A stretch of DNA of 64,000 nt. It comes from Vreelandella maris. GTDB lineage: Bacteria > Pseudomonadota > Gammaproteobacteria > Pseudomonadales > Halomonadaceae. Each line of letters starts with the position of its first letter. Position 1 is the first letter of the stretch. The DNA lies in contig NZ_JABWCV010000012.1 in assembly GCF_013371085.1 (NCBI RefSeq), forward strand, positions 1-64,000. Reading direction: 5' to 3'. A program made the position numbers and the translations under genes. This document shows, one piece after another, positions 45,838-54,633 of this stretch. The notes under the pieces are model-generated. The model did no database searches. It saw only the letters and a program-made list of their open reading frames with translations, and was not told where the DNA came from.

Positions 45838-46623
45838 TCAGCTCATCCAATTGCCGCCATCGACATTAAGCGTCTGGGCAACTACGTAATCGCTGTCCTG
45901 GCTGGCCAGAAACACCGCTGCGCCGGTATGATCTTCCGGCAGGCCCATGCGCCCAAATGGAACCGCTTCGCCTACCAGACGTTTCTTCTCGCCAAGCGGA
46001 CGGTTCTCGTAACGGGCAAAGAGTGCGTCGACTTCCTCCCACATCGGCGTATCCACCACACCGGGAGCAATGCCGTTGACGTTGATGCCGTGTTTGATCA
46101 GATCCAACCCGCAGGATTGAGTGAGGCTGATGACGGCTGCCTTGCTGGCGCAGTAAACACTCACTAGGGCTTCACCACGACGCCCCGCCTGGGAGGCTAT
46201 ATTGATAATTTTCCCGCCTTGGCCACGGGCTACCATGGAACGGGCAACCGTTTGCAGGGTAAAAAACATGCCCTTGGTATTAACCGCAAACTGCTTGTCG
46301 AAGCTCGCCTCGGTCACCTCAAGCACAGGCGCCATATCAAATACCGCGGCGTTATTGACCAAAATATCGATACCGCCGAAGCGCTGCATCACCGCCTCTA
46401 CCATGGCATCAATCGAACTCTGATCGCAGACATTTAGTGCCACTCCCATCACCTTCTCGGCGAGCCCCAGCTGCTGCAGTGTCGCTACGGCATCGTCGAT
46501 GGCGCCACGGTCAATATCGGCCACCACGACATTGGCGCCTTCTGAAAGGTAACGCTGGGCAATGGCCAGGCCGATGCCGCGAGCGCCACCGGTAATCACT
46601 GCGGTTTTATCGATCAGTTTCAT
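45838..46623 (-). CDS. sorbitol/polyol dehydrogenase, short-chain type
   Basis: The 261-residue classical SDR has TGGARGIG (11-18) for NAD binding and NNAAVFDM for the N-N-A-G region. The catalytic set is Ser144, Tyr157 and Lys161 (SVYCASK). It closely resembles the SmoS/PolS group that oxidises sorbitol to fructose, galactitol to tagatose or L-iditol to sorbose. It lies between the HAD phosphatase and the P-loop kinase, with gaps of 2 and 7 bp, so it is tightly coupled in the operon. Confidence 0.87.
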   Translation of the reverse strand: MKLIDKTAVITGGARGIGLAIAQRYLSEGANVVVADIDRGAIDDAVATLQQLGLAEKVMGVALNVCDQSSIDAMVEAVMQRFGGIDILVNNAAVFDMAPVLEVTEASFDKQFAVNTKGMFFTLQTVARSMVARGQGGKIINIASQAGRRGEALVSVYCASKAAVISLTQSCGLDLIKHGINVNGIAPGVVDTPMWEEVDALFARYENRPLGEKKRLVGEAVPFGRMGLPEDHTGAAVFLASQDSDYVVAQTLNVDGGNWMS

Positions 46624-46625
46624 AG

Positions 46626-47336
46626 CTATCTCCGATGAATAGGCACGCCGTTAGCATGTGGCAAGCTGGCGCCATGGGTCTGCCATTCGTCCACCAACGC
46701 TGCCAGGCCGTGCATGTGCTCTAAAATTCGCCAGGCACCGGCCTGGGTAAGGCGTGCCGACTGTTCAGCATCCACGTGGCTGGCGCCGACAAAACCGATT
46801 ACGCACATGCCCGCGGCATGAGCGGCGGTTACCCCGGCAACGCTGTCTTCCACCACCAGGCAGTCCCGGGGCACTTGGCCTAACTGGGAGGCTGCCAATT
46901 GGTAGAGCGCGGGGTCAGGCTTGGGATTGGCCACCTGATCAGCAGTAAAGATAGGCACGTTGCCAAAGGCTTCTGCCAACCGCGTATTCGCCAATGACGC
47001 CAGTACGCGGCTGCGCCGACTGTTGGAAACTACCGCTTTTTCCAACGCGATGCCGCGAACGGCCTTATCCGCCCCCTCTATCGCTTTCAGTTCCCGCGCC
47101 AGGCGCGCCTCAATGGCGATGTCCACCTGTTCGGTGGCATCAAGCGGCAGTGTGTGGGCGCTTAACGCTTCGAGATGCGCAAGAATAGCCGCCGTGGTCA
47201 TCCCCAGGGCCTGGCCCAGCGCCTGGTCAATATTCAGGTCGGGCAGCCACCGGGAGAGATACGCCACCAGCGTGCCTTCCGCGATGGCTTCGCTGTCGAC
47301 CAGCACGCCATCGCAGTCAAAGATGAGCGTCCTCAT
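46626..47336 (-). CDS. HAD-superfamily sugar-phosphate phosphatase
   Basis: The 236-residue HAD-IA protein begins MRTLIFDCDGVLVDSE (nucleophile Asp7, acid Asp9). Motif II is VVSNSRRSRV, and motifs III and IV lie in NPKPDPALYQLAASQLG and CLVVEDSVAGVTAAHAAG. It resembles YfbT/GPP-type small-molecule phosphatases. HAD genes are common in Smo-type polyol operons, where they may clear dead-end phosphates. It overlaps the ABC ATPase gene by 4 bp and precedes the SDR by 2 bp. The substrate is unknown. Confidence 0.82.
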   Translation of the reverse strand: MRTLIFDCDGVLVDSEAIAEGTLVAYLSRWLPDLNIDQALGQALGMTTAAILAHLEALSAHTLPLDATEQVDIAIEARLARELKAIEGADKAVRGIALEKAVVSNSRRSRVLASLANTRLAEAFGNVPIFTADQVANPKPDPALYQLAASQLGQVPRDCLVVEDSVAGVTAAHAAGMCVIGFVGASHVDAEQSARLTQAGAWRILEHMHGLAALVDEWQTHGASLPHANGVPIHRR

Positions 47337-48484
47337 GCAGGCTCCTCAGAAGGCGAGCCAGGGGCACGGTTATCTTGGCGGGTCAGCCCTGCTAGCGGGT
47401 GCTGCTCCAGGCTTGGCAAGGCCAGCCCGTCAGTATCAAACAAGTGGGCACGCTCGGGGGCGAAGCCAAAGTGAACGGTATCGTTAACCCGGTAGGCCAC
47501 ATCGCCATCGGCCATGATGGTGATTAGCTCGTCATCCATCTGAACGTACAGCGAGGTTTGGCCGCCGAGGCGCTCAAGCACTTTGATCTGTCCACTCAGC
47601 GGTCCCTGCTCATCGAGCACCAGGTGTTCTGGACGAACACCCAGCTCAAGGGCGGCGTTAGGCGCCAGGTGCTGTCCATCGACGGGCACGCTGCGCTCAC
47701 CGCCACCGGGCAAACGAATAGCCACCCCGTCAGGCGTTACGCCAGTCATCGTTACCTGCAGAAAGTTCATTTTCGGTGAGCCAATAAACCCCGCCACAAA
47801 GCGATTGCAGGGGTGATGATAGAGCGCCATGGGCGAGCCTACCTGCTCTACCACGCCGTCGTGGAGCACGACGATTTTATCCGCCATGGTCATCGCTTCG
47901 ATCTGATCATGGGTGACGTAGATCATGGTGGCGTCCAGCTCATCGTGCAGGCGCGCCAGCTCAATGCGCATCTGTACCCGCAGCGCGGCATCCAGGTTGG
48001 AGAGCGGCTCATCGAACAGGAAGATGCTGGGGTTACGCACAATCGCCCGGCCAATCGCCACGCGCTGGCGTTGACCGCCGGAGAGCGCTTTGGGCTTACG
48101 GTCTAACAGCGGCTCTAGCTGCAGAATCTTGGCCGCTTCCAGCACCTTGGCGCGGCGCTCCTCTTTGGGAACCCCCGCCAAGCGCATGCTGAAGCCCATA
48201 TTGCCTTCCACCGTCATATGCGGGTAAAGCGCGTAGCTCTGAAACACCATGGCGAGGCCGCGGTCCGCTGGACCAACATCATTAATACGCTGTCCGTCGA
48301 TCAAAATATCGCCGTCAGTAGCGCTTTCCAGCCCGGCGATCATGCGCATCAGTGTGGATTTACCGCAGCCGGAAGGGCCAACGAAGACCACAAACTCGCG
48401 GTCATTCACCTCAAGGTCGATGCCCTTGATCACCTCGGTGTCGCCAAAACGCTTGGTAATATTGTGTAATTGTAGTGTTGCCAT
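47333..48484 (-). CDS. polyol ABC transporter ATP-binding protein (MalK/UgpC/SmoK type)
   Basis: The 383-residue CUT1 ATPase has Walker A GPSGCGKST (36-44), signature ALSGGQRQRVAIGRA and Walker B IFLFDEPLSNLD. The roughly 120-residue C-terminal TOBE/MalK-like regulatory region contains ELGVRPEHLVLDEQG. It powers the two permeases encoded just upstream. The last residues (after LPSLEQHPLAGL) are an extension and overlap the HAD gene start by 4 bp. Confidence 0.93.
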   Translation of the reverse strand: MATLQLHNITKRFGDTEVIKGIDLEVNDREFVVFVGPSGCGKSTLMRMIAGLESATDGDILIDGQRINDVGPADRGLAMVFQSYALYPHMTVEGNMGFSMRLAGVPKEERRAKVLEAAKILQLEPLLDRKPKALSGGQRQRVAIGRAIVRNPSIFLFDEPLSNLDAALRVQMRIELARLHDELDATMIYVTHDQIEAMTMADKIVVLHDGVVEQVGSPMALYHHPCNRFVAGFIGSPKMNFLQVTMTGVTPDGVAIRLPGGGERSVPVDGQHLAPNAALELGVRPEHLVLDEQGPLSGQIKVLERLGGQTSLYVQMDDELITIMADGDVAYRVNDTVHFGFAPERAHLFDTDGLALPSLEQHPLAGLTRQDNRAPGSPSEEPA

Positions 48485-48496
48485 GAGGAATATCCT

Positions 48497-49363
48497 TTAC
48501 TTGACGGCGCCAAAGGTCAGGCCACGTACCATTTGTTTTTGCGTCATCCAACCGAGTATCAAAATAGGCGCAATCGCCATGGTGGAAGCGGCAGATAGTT
48601 TGGCCCAGAACAGCCCCTCAGGGCTTGAGAATGAGGCGATGTAAGCGGTTAACGGCGCGGCATTTGAGGTAGTCAGGTTGAGACTCCAGAACGCCTCGTT
48701 CCAACTCAAAATCACCGATAGCAGGCCCGTTGAAGCGATGCCCGGCAGCGTCAGCGGCAGCAGTAGAAACATCACCTCCTGCAGTGTCGAAGCGCCATCC
48801 ATACGCCCCGCTTCAAGAATGTCCTTGGGCATATCCTTGAAGAAGGTGTAAAGCATCCACACCACAATCGGCAGGTTCATTAACGTGTAAACGATGATCA
48901 GCCCCGTTCGGGTATCCAATAGGCCAACATCGCGGAAGATCAGATAAATCGGCACCAGCACGCCCACCGAGGGCAGCATTTTAGTGGAGAGCATCCACAG
49001 CAGCGTTCCTTTGGTACGCTTGGTGGGCAAGAAAGCCATCGCATAGGCAGACGGTATTGCAATCAGCAGCGCCAGGAAGGTGGAACCAAATGCCACCGCC
49101 ACGCTGTTAAGGGCAAAGCGTGCATAGCCCGAGCGCTCTTGCACCTCTTGGTAGCTCTCAAGAGTGGGCGAAAAAATCAGCGTAGGATCAGCAATAGCCG
49201 CTGATTCGGTTTTAAAACCGGTGAGGATCATCCAGAAAATGGGAAAGAAAATCACCAGCGCTACTGACCAACCCAAGATCGTCAGAAAGGCGCGTTTAGC
49301 CTGTGGGGAACGCCACCCTGACACCGAACGTGGCGCCGCCGTTTTGGAACTTAATGTTGTCAT
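48497..49363 (-). CDS. polyol ABC transporter permease (SmoG/MalG type)
   Basis: The 288-residue permease has six helices. The EAA loop is EAGRMDGASTLQEVMFLLLP, with the conserved E-A-x3-D-G-A and nearby L-P. It pairs with the second permease in a CUT1 importer. The start at 49363 follows GGGAG by 7-8 nt; the frame is open seven codons further with no support. It precedes the ATPase gene by 12 bp. Confidence 0.92.
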   Translation of the reverse strand: MTTLSSKTAAPRSVSGWRSPQAKRAFLTILGWSVALVIFFPIFWMILTGFKTESAAIADPTLIFSPTLESYQEVQERSGYARFALNSVAVAFGSTFLALLIAIPSAYAMAFLPTKRTKGTLLWMLSTKMLPSVGVLVPIYLIFRDVGLLDTRTGLIIVYTLMNLPIVVWMLYTFFKDMPKDILEAGRMDGASTLQEVMFLLLPLTLPGIASTGLLSVILSWNEAFWSLNLTTSNAAPLTAYIASFSSPEGLFWAKLSAASTMAIAPILILGWMTQKQMVRGLTFGAVK

Positions 49364-49392
49364 CGAAGTACTCCCAAGACACAAGTGCCGGT

Positions 49393-50283
49393 CTAATCTT
49401 CCAGGTTTTTGGCCACCATACGGACCAGGAAGATCGCCACGATATTGGCGAGAATGATCGCGATCACCCCACCGGCGGACGCAGTGCCTACGTCAAAATC
49501 GAGCAGCGCACGAATATAAATCAGATAAGCTAAATTGGTGGTCGCCAAGCCAGGCCCACCGGAGGTGGTGACGAAAATCTCGGCAAAGATGGTCAGCAGG
49601 AAGATCATTTCAATCATGATCACCACACTGATCGCCCGCTTTAGATGCGGCAACGTGATAAAGAAGAAAATCGCTATTGGCCCTGCCCCGTCCATACGGG
49701 CGGCTTCGACTTGATCCTCATCCAGCGATTGCATCGCGGTGAGCAGAATCAACAACGCAAACGGCAGCCACTGCCAGGCCACGATGATCACAATGGAGGT
49801 CAGCGGCAGCGAGGAGAACCAATCAACAGCGGGCAGACCAATGGATTCAGCCAGCCACGCCAGCACCCCGTTAGAGGGATGCATCATCATGTTTTTCCAC
49901 ACCAGGGCACTCACGGTGGGCATGACAAAAAACGGCGAGATCGCCAGCACACGAGCTATCCCGCGTCCCGCAAACTCCTGCTGAAACAGCACCGCCAGCA
50001 GGGTGCCGCCCACCACGGTAATCGCCAGCACCCACCCCACCAGCAACAGCGTGTTGCCCATAGCGGCCCATAGGGCAGGGTCGGTGAGAAGATATTCATA
50101 GTTTTCCAACCCGGCAAAGCCGGTCATGCCGGGCATTAGCAGGTTATAACGCTGGAAAGAGAACCATAGCGTCATGCCTAGTGGCACAATCATCCAAAGC
50201 AACAGTAGCGTCACGGCTGGGGCTTGAAGTGCAAGCGTTCTCAGCCCGCCAACAGTACGGCCGGAAGCACGGGTTTTAGTCAT
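49393..50283 (-). CDS. polyol ABC transporter permease (SmoF/MalF type)
   Basis: The 296-residue inner-membrane protein has six helices and the EAA motif EAARMDGAGPIAIFFFITLP. It is the larger of the two permease subunits. It lies 110 bp after the solute-binding protein gene, from which it is separated by a long hairpin, and 29 bp before the second permease. Confidence 0.92.
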   Translation of the reverse strand: MTKTRASGRTVGGLRTLALQAPAVTLLLLWMIVPLGMTLWFSFQRYNLLMPGMTGFAGLENYEYLLTDPALWAAMGNTLLLVGWVLAITVVGGTLLAVLFQQEFAGRGIARVLAISPFFVMPTVSALVWKNMMMHPSNGVLAWLAESIGLPAVDWFSSLPLTSIVIIVAWQWLPFALLILLTAMQSLDEDQVEAARMDGAGPIAIFFFITLPHLKRAISVVIMIEMIFLLTIFAEIFVTTSGGPGLATTNLAYLIYIRALLDFDVGTASAGGVIAIILANIVAIFLVRMVAKNLED

Positions 50284-50339
50284 GGGATTACCTGCGAAAT
50301 ACGAGGCTTTATACGAAAACGGCTAGACAACATCGATAA

Positions 50340-50384
50340 AGCGCCTGCCCTCACTGTCAGTAACCAAGTGAACAGGCAGGCGCT
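50340..50384 (-). other. intercistronic stem-loop after the solute-binding protein gene
   Basis: AGCGCCTGCC (50340-50349) pairs with GGCAGGCGCT (50375-50384). Inner arms TCACT and AGTGA can extend the helix. There is no T-tract. It fits the common case where a hairpin protects the abundant binding-protein message and lowers permease expression. Confidence 0.6.
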
Positions 50385-50393
50385 GGTCTCGTT

Positions 50394-51716
50394 TTAGCGT
50401 TCGATGTAGCCCGCCCGCTGCATCGTGCGTTCAGTGGCACGCTGGGCGTTATCTAGCGCCTGCTCTACCGTCGTGTCGCCGGTTAACGCAGCGGCGATAG
50501 TCTGACCGACCTGAGTACCGATGGACTGGAACTCGGGGATGTTGACCGTCTGTACGCCAACGTAGGGGTTGGGTTCTAGGGTTGAGTCATTCGGGTCGGT
50601 TTCTTGAATGGCCTTTAAAACGAAATCAGCAAAAGGTGCCGCTTCGGTGTACTGCTCGTTCGCGTAAGTAGACTCACGAGTGCCCGGGGGAACGCTGGTC
50701 CAGCCTTCCGTTTCACCCACCAGCTCAATGTAGTCTTCTGAGGTGGCCCAGGTAATGAACTCAAGCGCTGCTTCCTGTTTTTCGGAAGAGGCCGGAATCG
50801 CGAGCGCCCAAGACCACAACCAATGCGAGCCTTTGGGTGTTTCTGCGATAGGCGCTGGGGCAAAACCTAGGCTGTCCGCCACATCGGATTCATTGCCGTC
50901 ATACAGCTTGCCAGCGGCCGAGGTGGCATCGACCCACATGGCACAGTTGCCGCGTGCGAACAGCGCCAAGTTCTCGTTAAAGCCGTTTGAGCTTGCGCCT
51001 GGCGGCCCGTAATCGTTAAGCAGATCGACATAAAACTGGATAGCGTTAACCCATGCCTCAGAGTTGAGTTCCGGATTCCACTCTTCATCAAACCAGCGAC
51101 CGCCGTAGGTGTTCACCAGGGTGGAAACAAAGGCCATGTTTTCGCCCCAGCCCGGCTTACCACGCAGACAGATACCGGCCAAGCCCTCTTCGCTGCCATG
51201 CAGTTCGCCAGCCCACTCGCGTACTTCTTCCCAGGTGGGCTGCTCGCTCATTTCGATGCCCGCCTTATCAAACAGATCCTGGCGGTAGTACATCATTGAG
51301 CTTTCGGCATAAAAAGGCAGCGCGTGTAGCGTGCCATCCAGGCTCAAGCCATCACGCACGGAGGCCAGCAGGTCATCTTCGTTGTAGTCCTCGGGTAGAT
51401 TATCCAGTGGTGACAGCCAGCCGCGCTCTGCCCAGATAGGCACTTCGTAAGTACCGATGGTCATGACGTCAAATTGGCCGCCACCGGTGGCAATATCGGT
51501 GGTCATGCGTTGACGTAGAACGTTCTCCTCAAGCACCACCCAATCCAAGGTGATGTCCGGGTGAGCTTCTTCGAACGCCTCGGTGAGGCTCTGCATAATC
51601 ACCATATCGTTGTTATTAACCGTGGCCACGGTGATTTCGGTTTGCGCCTGGGCATGGCTCGATATGGCAATGGCGGCCGCTAGCGTGGTGACGGGCAAGT
51701 GACGTGCGAGTCGCAT
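50394..51716 (-). CDS. polyol-binding periplasmic protein of ABC transporter (SmoE type)
   Basis: The 440-residue cluster-D binding protein has a cleavable signal peptide ending AQAQ (about residue 25). The mature part starts TEITVATVNNNDMVIMQSLT, with the first lobe continuing to VLEENVLRQRMTTDIATGGG. The family motif near GNCAMWVDATSAAG is present. It captures polyols (mannitol, sorbitol, arabitol, by analogy with SmoE) and delivers them to the permeases. It is the first gene of the operon, after a spacer with a candidate operator and the regulator's terminator. Confidence 0.9.
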   Translation of the reverse strand: MRLARHLPVTTLAAAIAISSHAQAQTEITVATVNNNDMVIMQSLTEAFEEAHPDITLDWVVLEENVLRQRMTTDIATGGGQFDVMTIGTYEVPIWAERGWLSPLDNLPEDYNEDDLLASVRDGLSLDGTLHALPFYAESSMMYYRQDLFDKAGIEMSEQPTWEEVREWAGELHGSEEGLAGICLRGKPGWGENMAFVSTLVNTYGGRWFDEEWNPELNSEAWVNAIQFYVDLLNDYGPPGASSNGFNENLALFARGNCAMWVDATSAAGKLYDGNESDVADSLGFAPAPIAETPKGSHWLWSWALAIPASSEKQEAALEFITWATSEDYIELVGETEGWTSVPPGTRESTYANEQYTEAAPFADFVLKAIQETDPNDSTLEPNPYVGVQTVNIPEFQSIGTQVGQTIAAALTGDTTVEQALDNAQRATERTMQRAGYIER

Positions 51717-51764
51717 AAAGCACTCCTATGGGCTTGTATTGGCATTGTTGTCGCCTTGATCTTA

Positions 51765-51775
51765 TTGATCATCAA
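51765..51775. promoter_or_regulatory. TTGATCATCAA palindrome upstream of the polyol operon
   Basis: TTGATCATCAA is an odd-centred perfect palindrome 49 bp before the binding-protein gene start. A related ATGATCGTACG lies 10 bp beyond it. It is a candidate operator for the SorC-type regulator; no consensus is available to compare. Confidence 0.35.
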
Positions 51776-51800
51776 CCGAACAAATGATCGTACGTAAGAC

Positions 51801-51825
51801 AAAAAAAAGCAAAGCCGATCGGCTT
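51801..51825 (-). terminator. terminator of the SorC-type regulator gene
   Basis: AAGCCGATCGGCTT (51812-51825) is a perfect 14-bp palindrome. On the minus strand it is followed by TGC and eight T. It separates the regulator transcript from the polyol ABC operon. Confidence 0.75.
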
Positions 51826-51889
51826 AGACTTTACGCTAACTTATTACCCTTACTGCATGTTGCAGCGCACTCGTTTCGGTTTTAAAGGC

Positions 51890-52840
51890 CTAGAGCGCCT
51901 CTACAATCTGCCTAGCAGCCGCTTCGTCGGTCACCAACCCTTTCAACCAACGGCCACGCAGCGCGGCATGAATCGCCGGGGCTTTTTCACGCCCTCCCGC
52001 TATCGCCACCATATGGTGCTTGCCAAAGCGCTCCAGGGGCAGACTAGTGACCCGCCGGGTAATCGAGCAGTCGATCACCTCGCCGTCGCTATTCAGCGGC
52101 CAGCCAAGCAGCTCCCCTACCGCTGCCAAACCCAGTAACTCATCTAGTTCGCTTTCGCTAATAAAGTGATCTTGAAACAGCGTGGCCTGGCGGTCGATGC
52201 GCCCAACGCCAATAAAAGCAGCCTCGGACTCGCGCGCCACATCGGCAATTTTTTTAAATAACCGCTGCGTCAGCATCGCCTCTTTTTCAACAAGCGTTTC
52301 CGCCACCACTGGTGCGGGTAGCAAAAAGCGTTCACCGCCGGTTTTATCCGCCATCACCATCACCGCATCGTAACGGTTAGCCGAGCCGTCCCGGGCAACA
52401 TTCCCCACTAACGAGACAAAGCGATGCTGAGGCCGCTCAACACGACTGAGCGCTTCTACCGCTGCCCGCACCGAACGCCCGGTGCCTAACGAAAGCGTCA
52501 ACGGCTCACTGCGTTCAACCAACTGCGCCACCCGCTCGGCGGCTGCCACAGCTAGGTAAGAAGCGGCACTTTCGGCGGCGTGGTTATCGGCAGGGACCAC
52601 GTCGCAGTAGGTCAAACCAAAGTGATCACGCAACGTGCTGCCTAGCGCCATGCAGTTAGAGATCGGGTGATCAATATGCACTTTCACCAGCCCCTCCTGG
52701 CGGGCCAGCGCCAACAAGCGCTGCACGCCAGGCCGTGAAACACCCAACTGGCTGGCAATCTCATCCTGGGTCATTCCCCCCACGTAAGACATCCAGGCGG
52801 CCCTGGCCGCCTGGTCCAGCTTTACCTCAAATTTATCCAT
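51890..52840 (-). CDS. SorC/DeoR-type sugar-binding transcriptional regulator
   Basis: The 316-residue protein has an N-terminal helix-turn-helix (MTQDEIASQLGVSRPGVQRL, about 22-41). A SorC-type sugar-phosphate-binding domain of NagB-like fold follows (LTLSLGTGRSVRAAVEAL and IGVGRIDRQATLF). It likely senses a polyol-derived sugar or its phosphate and controls the downstream catabolic block. ATG 52840 is preferred; a GTG four codons upstream overlaps the only Shine-Dalgarno-like element. It has its own terminator. Confidence 0.87.
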   Translation of the reverse strand: MDKFEVKLDQAARAAWMSYVGGMTQDEIASQLGVSRPGVQRLLALARQEGLVKVHIDHPISNCMALGSTLRDHFGLTYCDVVPADNHAAESAASYLAVAAAERVAQLVERSEPLTLSLGTGRSVRAAVEALSRVERPQHRFVSLVGNVARDGSANRYDAVMVMADKTGGERFLLPAPVVAETLVEKEAMLTQRLFKKIADVARESEAAFIGVGRIDRQATLFQDHFISESELDELLGLAAVGELLGWPLNSDGEVIDCSITRRVTSLPLERFGKHHMVAIAGGREKAPAIHAALRGRWLKGLVTDEAAARQIVEAL

Positions 52841-52968
52841 ACAATGGCTCACTTAATGAGTACTGAAACATCATCATACAAAGCTAAGCCCGCGACTAGT
52901 AGTCGTCTATCCGCTAACATACGTGTAGTACAGCGCTTGATGATGAATGGATTGCAGAGGGGATTAGC

Positions 52969-53280
52969 ATGTACAAATTGGCTTTTTTTGTTCCCGTGGA
53001 AGATGCCGACAGCGTTAAGCAAGCCGTGTTTGAAGCTGGTGCCGGGCGTATAGGTGCGTACGAGAGTGTCTGTTTTCAAACCCGTGGTACGGGGCAGTTT
53101 CGCCCGACCGAAGGTGCCCACCCGCACATTGGTTCGGTGGGCAGCTTAGAAAAAGTCGAAGAGTTCAAAGTGGAACTAGTCTGTGATGACGCACACATCC
53201 ATGGTGCTATCGCGGCCTTGAAACTTGCTCACCCCTATGAAGAAGTCGCTTATGATGTATGGCAGTTAGCCGATCTATAG
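52969..53280 (+). CDS. NIF3/YqfO C-terminal-domain-like small protein
   Basis: The 103-residue protein matches the CutA-like insert domain of NIF3/YqfO proteins. It has YKLAFFVPVEDADSVKQAVF, the GAGRIGAYESVCFQTRGTGQ loop, FRPTEGAHPHIG and a final HPYEEVAYDVWQL. Stand-alone versions are widespread in proteobacteria and have no settled function; related full-length proteins bind metals. AGAGGGG lies 6 nt before the ATG. It is divergent from the SorC-type gene and probably monocistronic. Confidence 0.8.
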   Translation: MYKLAFFVPVEDADSVKQAVFEAGAGRIGAYESVCFQTRGTGQFRPTEGAHPHIGSVGSLEKVEEFKVELVCDDAHIHGAIAALKLAHPYEEVAYDVWQLADL

Positions 53281-53309
53281 CCGTATATTTACGTTATCAA
53301 CTGGATAGC

Positions 53310-53867
53310 TTAGGCACTGCCAAAATAGCGCTCACGATCTTCGGGCGTCACCATGCTGATATGTAGCGGAAACTCGTTATGGGGGCGGTCAGCGTAAAAG
53401 TGCCGTAGTGTGCGCTCAATGGTCGTAAAGGCCAGTGCATCCCAGGGAATTTCGTGTTCCTCAAATAGCGCAACTTCCAGGCTTTCCGGTCCGGCGCTGA
53501 AGCCGCCGATTAGTTCGGCACGAAAAATCATATACACCTGATTGATATGCGGTAAATCAATCAGGGTATAGAGGTTGGCCAGTTTGACCTCGGCACAGGC
53601 CTCTTCGCGGGTCTCTCTGGCGGCAGCCTGCTGGGTTGATTCAGCGTTTTCCATATAGCCAGCAGGCAGCGTCCAGTAGCCTTTGCGCGGTGAAATTGCA
53701 CGCTTACAGAGCAATACCTTGCTACCGCTAACGGGCAGCGTGCCGGCCACAATACGTGGATTCTGATAGTGAATCGTCCCGCAGGCATCGCACAGGTAGC
53801 GTGGGCGATCATCGCCTTCGGGGACTGCAAAACGCACCTTATCACCACAGTGGCTACAAAAGTTCAT
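53310..53867 (-). CDS. Nudix hydrolase with N-terminal zinc ribbon
   Basis: The 185-residue protein starts with a zinc ribbon (CSHCG and CDACG, residues about 4-30). It continues with a Nudix domain, whose box is GYMENAESTQQAAARETREE, keeping the R-E-x-x-E-E core. It resembles NudC-like and ADP-ribose-type hydrolases that clean up nucleoside diphosphate derivatives. The substrate is not certain. It diverges from the second Nudix gene across 94 bp and converges on the NIF3-like gene. Confidence 0.83.
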   Translation of the reverse strand: MNFCSHCGDKVRFAVPEGDDRPRYLCDACGTIHYQNPRIVAGTLPVSGSKVLLCKRAISPRKGYWTLPAGYMENAESTQQAAARETREEACAEVKLANLYTLIDLPHINQVYMIFRAELIGGFSAGPESLEVALFEEHEIPWDALAFTTIERTLRHFYADRPHNEFPLHISMVTPEDRERYFGSA

Positions 53868-53961
53868 CGCGTATTCTCAACGGCTAGTGAATAGAAGCCT
53901 CGACGCGCTTGACGTCAATGACCGCTGCTGGGTAAAAGAGAACAAAGTTACTGGATGCCCT

Positions 53962-54633
53962 ATGTTAGAGAAACTTCGCAATCAGCTGCAACAACTGACG
54001 CCTCAACGCTTAGACCACGTGGTAATGCCCGAGGCTGCGGTACTATTGCCCATTGTCGACCGGCCAGCACCTACCCTGCTGTTTACCCGCCGCGCCAGCC
54101 ATTTGAGTACGCATAGCGGCCAAGTAGCATTTCCTGGTGGTAAGCGCGAGCCCTTCGATACTGATCTTTACGCCACTGCGCTGCGCGAAGCAGAGGAAGA
54201 GATTGCCCTCGACCCAACCCTGGTACAACCCCTGGGGCGGCTGTCGGATGTTATTTCGCTGCACGGCATTCGCGTTACCCCTTGGGTCGGTATCATTCCG
54301 CCTGATTTACCGCTGGTGGCCGACCCAGGTGAGCTAGACGCTATTTTTGAAGTGCCGCTCAGCCACTTCCTGGACGACCATCGCACCCATACCGATGTCA
54401 TCACTGTCGATGGCGTGGCGCACTACGTGCCCAGCTATCACGTGGACGGCCACGTCATCTGGGGACTTTCAGCGATGATGCTGGTGGAGCTATTGGCCGA
54501 AGGCTTTGGGATGCCGATTGATCTGTATCAACGCCCCTTGGGCCCGCTGCGCCATTATCCGGAACGTAAAACTCGTCTCTCTTCTCCATCTACTAACACT
54601 TCCCGCCCAGCCCCATCGAGATCCAACAAATGA
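53962..54633 (+). CDS. CoA pyrophosphatase-type Nudix hydrolase
   Basis: The 223-residue protein carries the combined CoA/Nudix signature: LLFTRRASHLSTHSGQVAFP, then GGKREPFD and ALREAEEEIAL. It would hydrolyse CoA or acyl-CoA pyrophosphate bonds, like NudL/YeaB. The start at 53962 (MLEKLRNQL) is chosen; the frame stays open to a GTG at 53887 without similarity. Its end overlaps the oxygenase start by 4 bp (ATGA), so the two genes form an operon. The Ser/Pro-rich last 20 residues are atypical. Confidence 0.83.
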   Translation: MLEKLRNQLQQLTPQRLDHVVMPEAAVLLPIVDRPAPTLLFTRRASHLSTHSGQVAFPGGKREPFDTDLYATALREAEEEIALDPTLVQPLGRLSDVISLHGIRVTPWVGIIPPDLPLVADPGELDAIFEVPLSHFLDDHRTHTDVITVDGVAHYVPSYHVDGHVIWGLSAMMLVELLAEGFGMPIDLYQRPLGPLRHYPERKTRLSSPSTNTSRPAPSRSNK

